A DNA stretch of 64,000 nt from Symbiodinium natans (taxonomy: Eukaryota; Sar; Dinophyceae; Suessiales; Symbiodiniaceae): the NCBI GenBank assembly GCA_905221605.1, contig CAJNDS010002257.1, forward strand, positions 405,422-469,421. Reading direction: 5' to 3'. Below the pieces are notes generated by a model. It made no database searches, had not been told where the DNA came from, and saw only the letters and a program-made list of their open reading frames with translations. This document shows, piece after piece, positions 10,400-22,412 of this stretch. The number at the start of each line of letters is the position of its first letter. The first letter of the stretch is position 1. The position numbers and the translations under genes are program-made.

Positions 10400-13300
10400 G
10401 GGACCGGCTGTACTTAAGGCGTGCACATCTGGCTGACGACCTAAAAACCTTGAAACAAGCGGCTCGTCGCTGAAGGTGACCAAGCCCAGGATCTCTGTCT
10501 CCTCTGTCTCATTGGAGCCTGTGCTCACTGTAGAGAGCGCCCGACTGGCTTGGGGATCTTGCTCCTTCCGTTTACTTCTGGCGCCCGAGTTTCCTCCGAG
10601 TTTCCTAAATGCCGGCTCGGATGCGGGCATTCCTACAGGGAAGAGGGGGATAAGAATCAAGTAAAAGAGGAAACAATAGTACCATAGTGCTGCCAAGGCC
10701 CTTTGTAGCCCATGTAGTAATGTAGTAGAAGTGTGCCCTTTTAATTCCTAATCTGCATGTTTGGGAAATCTCCATGTTTGGGCCTTCCATCTTCTCCCAT
10801 CTTAAAAGCTTAGCAATCCAAAGAAGACCCCACAACCCCCTCCCCCCCCCCAAAAAAAAAGGAAACTACAGAAATAAGACATAATAAATGTAAATTAAAA
10901 CTAAGAACAAATAGATTGATAAAATGAACGTTCCCCAGGATCAAAAAGAATGTCCCTGCTGGATCTGAAGGATAGCTTATGAGTTCGGGAGTTTGGGTGT
11001 TTAGAGTTCAGCAGCTCAGGTCAGGATTTAACCTTATGTTGCTGTGAGCTCTTGCCCGTTGTAGCGGATTTGGGGGATTTGACGGTGTGGCACTTCCCGT
11101 GTTGCCGTCTGTGCCCATAACCCCCAAAAGTAAACCCCAACAATCCTTCAAACCCTGAACCCTGAACTGGTCTGGCTCCTCCCTCCGTCTAAGCACTGGA
11201 ATTTGACACCAAAGTGAAACGAAGCAGCCAGCTTCCGGCTCCAGCTGCTCCAGCCCCAGTTCAAACCCATCTGGTGTTGGTCCTTGGTCCCGCAGCTGTG
11301 CTCCCGTAAGTCACATTGCCTCTTGCACAACTCAATGTTGAGGGCCGAAAGTGAGGCAGAGACCTATGAAGCCAGTGAGCATGCACAGGAGCAGGCTGAC
11401 CCTGAACCGTACAGCCGAGCCACCCTGGACCGCATTCACATCCAACACCGGTTGTTGCCTGAACTCCAGGCAGCACGCCGTGTACACGGCGGACTTGCAT
11501 TCGCGGCATTCCTCAGTTTGGGCTTCGGGCAGTTTTGGGCTTCAGGGTTTGGGACCCAAACCTGGGCTCGGCTCGAAGACGGCTTCTGGGAGACATGAGA
11601 ATCGTCGAAGTATGGCTGAGCAGAGGCACCTCTGAATCGTCAATCAACCTTTTGCTTCGGAAGATGTCGGTCGCCTGCTTGACCGCATCCGCCTTCTCAC
11701 GGGGTTCGTGGGACTTTCGGCTCGGGGGTGGGCTCGGAAACGCCCTGTGGGCCTTAGGCACCTGAGGGCTTCCCCAAAAACCTGAAAAGCTTCTGCCCAC
11801 AGCTTGCCAGTCCTTTGAGTGCGAGTAAATGACGTCGATGGGGCCCGTCACGCTATTGAGGACCACTTTGATGTCCTGAACCAAGGTACGCAAAGCAACA
11901 TGAGCGGGATGGGTATTGCTATTTGCTCCATTTTGGGGGCTCAGGTCTTCTTGTCATGTGGGCGGGATGTGCTAGTTCCTGAAATGCTCTAAACCCCGTA
12001 AACCCCCCTCAACTCCTGCCTCCTTTGGACGCGGTTTCCAAGCCAGATCTGTAAGCGGATATGCAGGCTCTGGAGGCCGTGGAGGCTGTGGAGGCGGTGG
12101 AGGCTGTGGAGGCAAAATGATAGGGGGATCCTCCGGCTTGGCCGGGGGAGGAGTGTTGCTTGCAGCGATCATGGCCGCAGTCCTGGGAGCCGACGTAGGA
12201 TTACTTGGGTCTAGGGAGCTTAGGGTTACTGTGCCGAAGCCTTCAGTTTTCTGGCTGCTCGTGCCCTGGATGAGATCTAGACTCCAAGACGTCCTGTCGA
12301 TTGAAAGAAGAAAAGATTTTAGAAATGCGCAAAAGCCTGAATTGAAAGGAAATCACAGCAGCTGGCGCCATGTTTCGGAATGATAGGGCCAACTCAAAAG
12401 ACTCACCACCCTTCAATGCCTCTAAACCGCAAAACCGCCCCAAAAAGCCCTGAGGCAAGCGCCGTGAGCTCTGAAGGAGCACGGCCTCCTCGCAGCTCTC
12501 ACACCTCGCCCAGAGGAGGCACCACCGAAACAAACCCTTGAGGGATTGGGGCGCAGGGTTTAAGGGCTGTTGAAACAGTTGCAACTCAACGCTTATGGGC
12601 ACACAGGGGTTGGGCCCATAGAACCTGAAAGCTGTTCCAAATCAATCCCAGTTCAGGGACTTAACGTGATCAGCTCACACCAAACCTCGAACCTAAACTC
12701 CAACCATGTCACCAGCGTCGAGGGCATATCAGAATCAGGTAGCAGCCTCCCTGAAACCAGAGGACAACCAGCCAGCGTTAGCATGAGAGGCACAGAAGCT
12801 GTGTGTGTGCACACACCCACACACATCTGAGAGTGCAAAAACGCAGCCGACAAGCCACAAGGCATGGATATCTCTCCACACAAAAAGGAACCGCCGGCCC
12901 TGGCAACAATCACAAAAAACGCACAACCCAAAGCATCAAGACCGAAATCCAGCAAAACCTACGCGTCTATGCTGGTCCTTAGCTCCACGCGCGCCATGGC
13001 AAGCTCCAAGCCCGAATACCAAGCTCAAAACCTGGCAAAGGCAGGGAACCAGGGGTTTCTATCAACTCGTCTTTCCACGGCCCACAACGTGCAAGGATTT
13101 CATACTAGCGGGTTAGCCCCACCCCTGAATGGCCCCATGGACGAAGGCACACCAGACCCAACAAACCAACTTCAATTTAGTCAGCAAGAGAAGCCATGAG
13201 AAACACTACATTTTTGAAAGTTGGAGAAAAAAGCTTGGGGTTTGCTACGTGTGCCGAATCAAGCCCCGAAACATGTACGTGCTGAACCTTGGGCCGCTTA

Positions 13301-16300
13301 TCACTAAAGTTTGGACAGGGGAGCTTGCCCAAAGCTCGACCTTGTGTCCTTACGCGAGTCCTCCTGGACCCAGCATTCTCCGAAGTCCAAACCCGTAAAC
13401 AATACACCCCGTGGCCCCTTGTTCAAGCTGCAAGCCCCCCGTTTATCAGAATTACGGCCACGAGCAGGCCTGCCAGCCCCGCAAGAAGCCGCATAACCTT
13501 CATGTTTCCCAAGGTTTGAAAACTTAGGGCTTCCGACGAATGTTTGGATTTGAAGTTTTCGGATCGTATGGCTTTTTTGGGGAATTGACACAGCAGTTGT
13601 TGTGTTCCCAAACGGCCTTCAAGTCACAGTTAGCTCAAGACATAACGCTAAGTGGAAGCAACGTTCCAAGAACGGACCTCGGGGACCTTGGGCCCAACAG
13701 CTCCTCCAAGCGCCCCAAAGACTGCTCAGGGTTGTAACATGACGAAAACATCGGAAGCAGAATGTTGCAACTTTCAGGCTTCTCAAGCAACTTACCATTT
13801 AAGGGAGGTCTGCCATGTTTCGCGGATCTCTGGCAGCATCTCGAAATCCCAAGCTGCTGACAAACCTTTCACAACTAGGAAGCGTTAACCTCCACCTTGT
13901 GCCCCCGAAACACCCGAATCTGAGCCCCAGTGCAGAAGCCCAGTTCCTCAACTTTGTGTTTCGGGATCAAAAGGTTCCTGGGACGCATTCAAAACCCACA
14001 CCTGAAACTGGCTTGAGGCTTTCAGGTTAAGGCCAGGCGAAGCACGGGAAAGCCATGCGCGGGGCGGCGGCAATGGACGAGGGTTTTCGATCCATGCCCA
14101 AAACTTGCGGCGCGCAAAAAGCAGTTGTTACTTCGCATGAAAAAACTCGAAGCATTTCTCTTAATCTCCCGTCTTGACACCATATGCCCTCACCATTGTA
14201 CCTTGAACACGAAACTGCCCAAATCATCCTGCAAGCCAACCCTCAACACCCAAAAAAACTTTCCGGTGTCACTTGTCCATGTCCAGAACCATGTTGAAAA
14301 GCTGAATTCGGCTCGAATGTCGAGCCTGGAATTTGCAGGCTGGGGGTTTGTAAGAACATCCACACACAATCCAAAACTGCTATTTGCATGACTTGCACAC
14401 CGCCCGTGGTTCCTACGACTGAAATCCAAGGCAAGACTGCCCATCTTCCCCGAAGGGTGCTCCCCATGATTGGAAAGTTCTTACCCTGAATGCACTTCTC
14501 AGGACACATGAATTGAAGGCCCTATAATGTGAAGTAGAAAGTGTTTTGCACAATGCAAAGCGGTCGAGTGTATGCGCGTATGGCCTACCATGGTAGCTGA
14601 CGCGGCTCGACCGCAAAAAAATGCATTTTGCCACAATGGGCCGAGTGCCAATTTGGAAGTACGACGTTCGACTTTCCACACATATACTGGAACATGAAGA
14701 AGTTCAAATCAGAGGCTTTTGTCTCTGCAGCGGCCGTGGCAAGCCTCCCCGTCATCGTAGGAGAGCCGCTGTCTTATGAGCGTTAGAAACTGTTTAAAAA
14801 ACGGGTGCTAGAATTTTCCGGCTCAGATGATCTCAGATGCATGTACAGGCTTGGGGCGCTGACTGTGGGCTGGCATGCTTTGGGCAGCTGAAGACGATTC
14901 TCCAATGTACTGCTCGGCTTGCCGTGTATGTGACCGCATTGCTACTGTACTATGTGTTTCCTGCTTTAGGAAGGTTCATGTACATCTTGGATGAAGAATG
15001 AATGCAGCTAAGTTGTTTCACGGCACCAAGAGCGTTCATGAGCAACAACAATGCAAACAATACTTGTGCATCGTTTAAGTTGCTGAGAATTCATGGAGGG
15101 TTGTTGCTTGTGCTGGAGCTTTGCGCTTGAACATAAACTTGATTTGCGGCCTGGACGGCTTTTTGTGCAAAATCAGGCTAAGGCTAAGGGATCGGCTCTC
15201 AAGTCTGGCTCTAGCACCAAGGTGAAGCAAGAAGCGAACAAAACACCCTGGACATGGCATCATCATGGACTTGACACTCAACACAAAGAAACCGCTTCCC
15301 TATCGGGCCGCATAGAGGCATAGATTCAGCCCTAAAACCTCAAACCCCTAACCAGTTGCGGATCTTTAGGGTTTAGGGGAGATGGCACAGCGCTGTGCTG
15401 CCAGGTTGCAAGAAGACCAACCGAAATGCGGCCCGACATCATTCGCGGCCCCATCTTGGCGACGAGACCAATTTCGTCTTGGAGCCATTGTGCGCATGCC
15501 AGGGAGAATCCTCCCTTTTTTCGAACTCTAGGTACCTCAGCAACGGCTGTAAAAGTAAAAGCCTCGATTTCGCATAACAGAAGCTTGAACATTGAAACAT
15601 CTCTCCAAGCAATTTTTCATCTTAGTATCATCTCCTCTCCGAGAGTGCACACTGTTTCGAAAAATTCCAAAACACTGAACCCTACGCTCTCTTTTTTCTC
15701 GCTCCAAACCTCAGGGCTCAAGAAAGCGCAGAAAGATCTTCAGACTTCCAGGGCACGAGCACCCACAAGTCCCCCTCATTGTGGGTGGGTGGGATGGACA
15801 TGTGCCTGCAGCCGTGGCCGTAGGTGTCCGTACATGTTCTGATTGTTGTTGTTGATCTTATACGTCTTCTGATTCGAGAACATCGAGAACGACCCAGGGA
15901 CTTGTCCCTTTTGGCCCCAACATCAGGTTAACGCGGCTGCGTTAGTCGAAAACTCTGCGACATCGCCCCTTTGCCTTATGCAAGGGGCGGAGGAGGCCTT
16001 CAAAACCTGGCCCATACACACTCCTGGTGCCATGAAACTTTGAAACTATAGTTCGAAGAGATTCTTCTTCTCAACTTGCAGAAAGTGCACTGGGTCCACT
16101 TCCTCAGACGATGGCGATGAAGTCGTAGTCTCCTGATCGAGGCCCCATTCGAAAGCCCACTCGGAATTTGGACCCGAACAAAACACCTAATCCGAAGACA
16201 AACCTATGGAGGCACGAGCATGCCACTCATGCAGAGTCAAGCACTTCTGCCAAATTTTTCGCCTCCCCCACTTGAACTGTGACCAAAAGCCTTGATACTT

Positions 16301-16640
16301 GGGTGAGCCGCAAGCCCGAATGCTCCCCCGCGCGTCCCAATCAAAAAAAGGCAGAAAATCCAATTGTTTAGGAAGGTTAAGGCTGAGGAGGCGGGTGCCC
16401 TCACGGGTGTTGGACGGCTGCGTCGTAGAGCTCTTTGTAACAGGGTGCGCCCCTCGGCACTCTCCTGTTGTTTCCAGGACCCAGCCGTTCGCCCGCCCCC
16501 GTCTCTTTCGAGCTCCTCTCAACTGTGCATGGCACTACAGTGGGCCGCCATTCCTAGCCAATGGTCTTCCTCACACCCCGACTCCTCCCGCACACTGGTC
16601 AGAAAGCTCGGTAGCCGGGTTCTTTGGGGCTTCGTTCTGA
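10400..16640. other. Mostly unrecognised, gene-poor sequence
   Basis: No recognised domain in either strand. Features seen are degenerate telomere-like words (about 10,990 and 15,330-15,375), a GGAGGC-type repeat at 12,060-12,115, and a GT/CA tract near 12,795-12,825. The minus-strand frame at 11,513-11,893 (no ATG) has protein-like composition, including TDIFRSKRLIDDSEVPLL, and could be an exon remnant. I could not assign it to a family or place splice sites. Confidence 0.4.
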
Positions 16641-16642
16641 CT

Positions 16643-17359
16643 TCAGAGCGGTTCAGGCCCTAGAAAGGACTCGCAGCTCAGGATTATGGCAGTCGAGAAC
16701 TCTGAGCCCCTCGCAGCCGGGGTTTCGTCAAAGTGCTGGTGCTCGTCGAGTCGAAGTTTTTGTTGATGTGCTCGTCGATATGCCCGATATGCTCGAGGTG
16801 CTCGCCGAAGGGCTCGCCGACGTGCTCGCCAACGTGCTCGCCAACGTGCTCGCCAAGGTCCTCGTCCTCGTCGACTCGTCGAGGTGCTCATTGGAGTGCT
16901 TGTTGAAGTGCTCCCCGAGGGCAACGGCACCAGAGTGCCAGAGCCAGATCTTTGTCCGCTCACGACGCAAGTGAAGGACTCACATACTCGTCCGGTATCG
17001 CAGTCACCGTCAGTGTCACACTCAGGCACCACACAAGTGAAGGACTCACATACTCGTCCGGTATCGCAGTCACCGTCAACATCACACTCAGCCACCACAC
17101 AAATGCCGGAGGCACATACTCGTCCGGCATCGCAGTCACCGTCAACATCACACTGAATCCTCACGCAATTGTCGGAGTAACATACTTGTCCGTCATCGCA
17201 GTCAGCATTAACTTCACAATCACCGAGCGACACGATCCCCACTCTCACAAGCTGACGCTTCGCCAGTGTCATGGGGCCCAGGAGGTTCGCCTCGACGAGG
17301 TAGCGGGCCCCAAGCAAACTCCACAGGAAGCGGGACAACGCCATTTTGAAATTTGGCAT
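16643..17359 (-). CDS. Cysteine-rich tandem-repeat protein (partial or hypothetical)
   Basis: From the ATG at 17,359 the frame reads a short hydrophobic N-terminus (ALSRFLWSLLGARYLVEANL), possibly a weak signal sequence. Four 22-residue repeats of the type CDxDGDCDTGRVCESFTCVV follow, giving Cys spacing C-x5-C-x5-C-x4-C. Regular disulphide-type repeats like this are typical of secreted or surface proteins, but no named family could be fixed. After the repeats the frame enters a Ser/Thr/Arg low-complexity part encoded by a 12-bp minisatellite (16,795-16,870), where frame assignment is doubtful. No flanking exon was recognised. Confidence 0.45.
   Translation of the reverse strand: MPNFKMALSRFLWSLLGARYLVEANLLGPMTLAKRQLVRVGIVSLGDCEVNADCDDGQVCYSDNCVRIQCDVDGDCDAGRVCASGICVVAECDVDGDCDTGRVCESFTCVVPECDTDGDCDTGRVCESFTCVVSGQRSGSGTLVPLPSGSTSTSTPMSTSTSRRGRGPWRARWRARWRARRRALRRAPRAYRAYRRAHQQKLRLDEHQHFDETPAARGSEFSTAIILSCESFLGPEPL
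16965..17165. repeat. 66-bp tandem repeat inside the Cys-repeat frame
   Basis: Successive GTGAAGGACTCACATACTCG words are 66 bp apart. A third, more diverged unit follows. 66 bp is 22 codons, so the repeat preserves the minus-strand frame. Confidence 0.85.
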
Positions 17360-17399
17360 CTCGGCTGCAGCAACGTCCAAAAGCTACCGAGCCAAACAT

Positions 17400-19250
17400 A
17401 CGCAAGACATAGATCAGCAAAGGTGCCACACAGACACCGTCATTGCCATGCCGTTGCTTCCTACGGTCTCAAGCTCAAAAACGTGTACAAAGGTAAGCGG
17501 TTGCTGGGTAGTCTTGGGGCTGACAGTTGAAGCTCTGATTCAGGGCGAGGTGCACGTGCCGCAGGTTCAAGGTGTGAGGCCGGACTTATGAGGACTATGA
17601 TCTTTTGGGTACTGGAACATTCCACCTGTCTTCGATGCATGGGGAAGGCCCCTTGAAGAGGGTAGAGGGGCCGGGATGGCCGCATGAGGATGCCGGCACC
17701 CTTTATCCTCTCAAAGGGTCTCAAGAAGCCACGTGTGCGTATGGACAGGTGACAGGTAGAGAATCTATCGTCGTGACTCCTTCGTCTTCAGGGAGCAGCA
17801 GGCAAGCCGTGCCAGTGCTACATACCTAGTGACCTAGTGCAAACAAAGCCTTTTCCCTACCTGTCACCCCAACACAAATTCCCGGACCCACCCCCCTCGT
17901 CCAACCCTAGAGATGATTTGGTTGGGATCTGCTTTGTGAAAGTTTTTTGGAATTTCCTGGGACTTGGGACGTGGGCCGGCCCGGCTGCCGGGGTGGCGCG
18001 CGCAAACGTTTACAATCACCAGCCGTGGCAAGTCATGCCGCACCCTTATAGCAAGTGCGCCGTGCAGACTTTGCCTTTGCTGGCACAAACACACCTGAAC
18101 GAGCCTCTGTATACAAGGACCCCCGGCACGGCAGGGAGGGCCCGAAACCACCATCACTGTCTTCACCATTGCTGGCATTGGCATTGATCATGATCTTAGA
18201 ATGGCGCTAGTTGGTATGCTCACGCAGACTGTGCTCCAAAGCGCTTGTGGCTGCCGAGAAGCCATGCCGATTCGGTGGCGCAAACGTGGAGGAGTTCGTG
18301 AGGCCTCCAGTAGATGTCCTCACTGCTCTCTCAGAGCAGCTCAAAAAGCCCAATTGGGAAAAGGATGTAAGGGAGGATGTAAAAGGGCGCACATAACAGC
18401 GCGCTTCTCAAATGACGCCAAAAGCTCCTCTCCCTCTGGGTGGCCAAGAGAGTTCGTATCTCTGCGGGCTCTTCCCAAGAAAGCACCACCTGGAAGTGCC
18501 CTAATTAATACTAAGGCCGATGCATAGTTGCAAAAGCTTTCCAAGGCCGAAAAAAAGCGCAACATCGAGTTCTTCGTGGGCTCGGAAGAGTTGCAGTTTT
18601 GGCCGGAGAGGGGACCGTGGAGGGTCTTGGGTTCGTGGATGCTCTCGCGAACATGGAGTTCACGTGAAAGGGAGGTGTTTCGGTGTCATTGGCACATTGG
18701 TGTGGACAATCTCCACGGCCTAACTTGCCGCAGATTGTTCAAGCGTTCAGGAGCTGTGTTCAGGTTTAGAGGCTTGGTTGAGTTGGCGCACCCAATAGCT
18801 CTCATCAGGAAGTAAGATTTGTTGTAGTGTCCCACTCACAATTTTCACGTTATGGCTTAAGTAAATTGAGATGTTCATCCCTTCGTGGGACAAGACATTT
18901 TTTGACGCGGTCTTTTCGTACAAAAAAAGGTGCTTTAAAATAACCACCCTCTTTTTTGGCAATAACTACTGCAAAGGATGGCTGGAGCCATGATGGCAGC
19001 GCGGCAGCCCGCAGACTGCAGGAGACACGTGGCCTGCTGCAGGCAGCACCATATGGGGCACAGAGCTTGACTGCAGGTCGCTGGCTGCTCTCGTTGCACA
19101 CAACTTCCATCCCACCCAACCCACCTGGTGGTGCATGGGGCGCAGGCGGGTCTAGAGGCGTGGCACCGGACGCGTGTGAAGCCTCTGGCTAATGTGATGG
19201 ATCAAGGCGCCTGCCAAGGCGCCACCCGAAGAAAGGACCAGCTGGTGCAA
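17400..19250. other. Unrecognised sequence
   Basis: No known domain in any frame. A plus-strand frame at 18,528-18,815 (95 codons) has mixed composition but no recognised motif. The second copy of the dispersed short repeat lies at 17,974-18,022. Confidence 0.4.
17974..18022 (+). repeat. Dispersed short repeat, copy 2
   Basis: CCGGCCCGGCTGCCGGGGTG and the following GCGCAAACGTTTACAAT match the copy at 5,457-5,505 with substitutions. Copy length is about 49 bp. Confidence 0.55.
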
Positions 19251-19473
19251 CACGCCTAGCGTGGGGTACGTGGGGCACTGGCCGTCTGCAAGGAAAGGCG
19301 AGGTGGCTCTACAACAACAGCCAGTTGCAAAATGAGCTCTTCGAACACTTGGTCCAGGACCAGCACCGCGAGACTGAGCAGCCGCCGCACGATGAGGCGA
19401 AACACACCACCGATGAGCTTAGCAGCAAATCGCAGAGCAAATGGCCGGCAAAGCAAGACCAGGAAGCAAAGCA

Positions 19474-20965
19474 TCAGGCACCAGCGCAAAGCCTTCCGCA
19501 ACGATCTGAACCACAACAACAGCTTGCAGCCGCTTTCTCACCCGTCTGAATCTCTGTGGCCACGCGTGCAAACTGACGAAAGCGGTCATCGTGCTTGTAA
19601 GACTTTGCCCCTTGGCAAGGCGTGCCTCGGGTACGTCCAGGTACCTCGCGCCTTTCAGCGGACCGTCCTTGACAGTGGCCTGACGGAAACGAGCTTTCCA
19701 GGATTCCATAGGAGTAGCAAGCTGCCACCACGCCCTCAGGCACGGACAACGCAACCTTGAGCAAGTGTTGAGTCGGCAAGCCCACGGTGAGGGCGTCTGG
19801 AACACGGAGCGCTTCGAAACCGCGGTGGAGCAAGTGCTTGAGCCGCTTCATGGCTGACGAAGGCATGCGCAAGAGCAGCTGCTGCGCTGTGGCACCTTGG
19901 ATATAATGCTTCAGTGCAGCTTCACTAGCCCATCTGCCTATAGAGACCAGATCGGCACTCCGCTTTGGAACATGAAGGAGGCGCCGCCGGCACGCAAACT
20001 GGCAGGCGACAGGCGAGCGTCTTGCAGCTTCAGCTTTTGCAACAGGAACGAGAAACACTCCCGAAACTCAGTTGGGCTTGAGGGCCAAAGCTTCTGTACT
20101 GCGCCTGCCATGGGTCACAAACACCAACCAGTTACAAGCACTGGGGCGGGTGAGGGTGACAAACTGCTCGAAACCCATGCGTCGCCTATTCTTGGCGCGA
20201 TGCAATCGGAGCGTGCAGTGGGGCATGCCCACGTTCCAGCTGCTGACAGTGTCCACATCCCCCACCCGGAGCTTGAACAGCTCCCCTGGACGGAGCATAG
20301 TGAAGAAAGCCACTTCAAGCAAAGCCGCGTGACAAAGCCATAGGTTCGCCGAAGGGCCAGAAACTTGACAAGCAAGGCATCTCGCCAATATACACATGGC
20401 CAACAGCACCGGAAGCGGCAGCGGCGCACGCATCTGAGCGGGCACACTCTCCTCCCAAGTGTTGAGGTAGGCCCACGTCTCTGGAAGGTTGCGCTGCGGC
20501 CAACTAATTTGGCAAAACAAGACAGCATGCTTGCACAGCATGAGGGCACGCTTGGAAGAAGGCGCCGATGTCACATGACTGTCTATCACGAACTCACGCA
20601 GCACGTTGTCGCACACTGCCGCACGGCGCACAAGCTGCGCCAACGAAGGGAGGGTTTGCCCCCGCAGGTAGGCCTGTAAGCAGACGGCGCCCTGCAAGAG
20701 TCTCCGCCTGTATGCTGTTGAGTACTTCGAGAATTTGAAAGCCCACGCCGCGCGGTCAGCGCTCACGATGCCCGGCATTGAAACGAAAAACTACATGCAA
20801 GTAGGTGCAAATCAATGATGCTGTGTCAACCATGAGAGTAGCACAGCTACATAGGCACTGCAAAGGTTCTTCGGGTAGCGACGGTGTGCTGACACTACGT
20901 GGGAAGGCAAAGCCTGGCAGCCACGCTCGGAGCCTTTCAGTCCTGGCGCGCACGAACACCTGCAC
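19474..20965 (-). pseudogene. DIRS-like tyrosine recombinase, frameshifted
   Basis: The minus-strand frames 20,778-20,068 (236 codons) and 20,058-19,474 together cover a phage-integrase-like tyrosine recombinase. The first has the box I arginine region (FTMLRPGELFKLRVGDVD). The second has GRWASEAALKHYIQGAT, the usual region of the catalytic tyrosine. A stop and frame change near 20,065 separates them. Another frame change near 20,800 separates the N-terminal part from the upstream RNase H frame. Such recombinases replace DDE integrases in DIRS-type retrotransposons and insert circular DNA. Downstream the sequence becomes unrecognisable. Inactive as it stands. Confidence 0.75.
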
Positions 20966-22129
20966 CCTCTCCTGAGGCCAGAAAGGTCAGGTAGTGTGCC
21001 TGCAAAGCACAGCGGTTTCTTAACGTGGCTAGGGCCTATCATCCCAAAACAGCACCTCTTGAGTTTGATAGTTACAGCCCGTGTGCGAGCCAGCAAAGCG
21101 AGCACGTTGGGCATGGTCCAAGAACTGCTACACGCGGGGAGCTCGAAAGTGAAAAAGCTTTCGTTTTCGTGCAACTTTTCGCACAACACGAGCACCTGTC
21201 TCAACAGCTCGTCGCAAAGAGGCACAGGCACACGGAAGTGCCACAGCTGCTTCTGTTTTTTGGCATCCTCAAGCAGTCGTGAAAACACTGCACTAGGAAA
21301 AGGGGAGCCTGCTTCGCGCGGCGAGGACCTTGTTGACAGCACCCCTACACCCTCAAATTCACGGCACAAGTCATCCACTAAACCGAAAACTTCCCTGTAG
21401 ATGAAACCACGCCCAACGCCTGACCTTCGTGCGCCAGCACTGCGAATCGCAGGATCTGCAGCCCAGCACCCGGCGTGACTACGAATGCTTTGCATCGCTT
21501 GCCACTCAGGGCCTAGTGCATCAAGCTCGTCGTCTTCAGGGCACAAAGGCTTGGGGATTGGCTTGTTGCGGGAAGGATAGTCTGCAGGGTTGCTGTCAGT
21601 GTGTATCCAGAGGTTGACTCGAAGCTTGGACCCAGCGAGAGACCACACCAAACAAGACCTCAGGATCTTGTTCAAAGCCCTACTGCTAGACCGACCCTTT
21701 GCGAAAGCCCCGAGAGCAACCCGAGAATCGCACAGATTGACTACACGCAGGCCCTGAGCTGCGCGGGACGCGGCTTCGATGAGCTCACGTCTAATCATGC
21801 CCAACTCCAACAGATTTATGTGTCGTTTGCGTCGGAATCGCACCTTCTCAGAACAAACCAATCCTGGAGTTTGACAAAACGCTCCAAAAGCAAGTCCGGT
21901 CTGCACATTGCTGACGGAGAAGCCAATTCACCTGATGACCTGTTTAAGCGACACATAAATACATCAAGTGGGACACCCAGAAAGGCACCACGGCTGAACA
22001 CCTTCCTCCTCCATCCGCACTGGCATCAGTTGCGGCAATCCTTTGACTGAGCGGCCAACGTGCACAGAAATGCGCTAGAGGCAGGATTGCTACTGCAACG
22101 AGGAGTTCCTCAGTACCTGCTGTAGACAT
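20812..22129 (-). pseudogene. DIRS-like RNase H plus methyltransferase-like region
   Basis: The RNase H begins in the short frame from ATG 22,129 (RIAATDASADGGGRC) and continues after a frameshift in the 364-codon frame ending at 20,812 (HINLLELGMIRRELIEAA, VNLCDSRVALGAFAKGRSS, SNPADYPSR). Next comes a region with REVFGLVDDLCREFEGVG, QLWHFRVPVP and FELPACSSSWTMPNVLALL. It resembles a methyltransferase-type domain found beside such recombinases, here with an apparent internal deletion. The tyrosine recombinase follows on the same strand. No reverse transcriptase was seen upstream, so the element is truncated at its 5' side. The methyltransferase reading is less certain than the RNase H. Confidence 0.65.
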
Positions 22130-22412
22130 TTTTTGGTGGCAGTCCCGAGGGTCAACAATTGCAAGACTAGCTGGGCCAAAACATGTAGCTTCTCAGGCGG
22201 GGTCCCTAAATAACCAGACTGACTATCAACCCGAGTGCCCCATGCGGTGAAAGTGGTGAGCTCTGTGAACCGCTTTTTTGAGGCTTACAGGTAACGACAG
22301 ATCCTCATAGGCACGATGGAACTTGCGAACGATTTCCCTATCTTTCGACCACACGGGCTCCCTGCGGTGTTTGTTTTCTTTTTGGGAAACATCTGCATGG
22401 TGATGCGATCAT

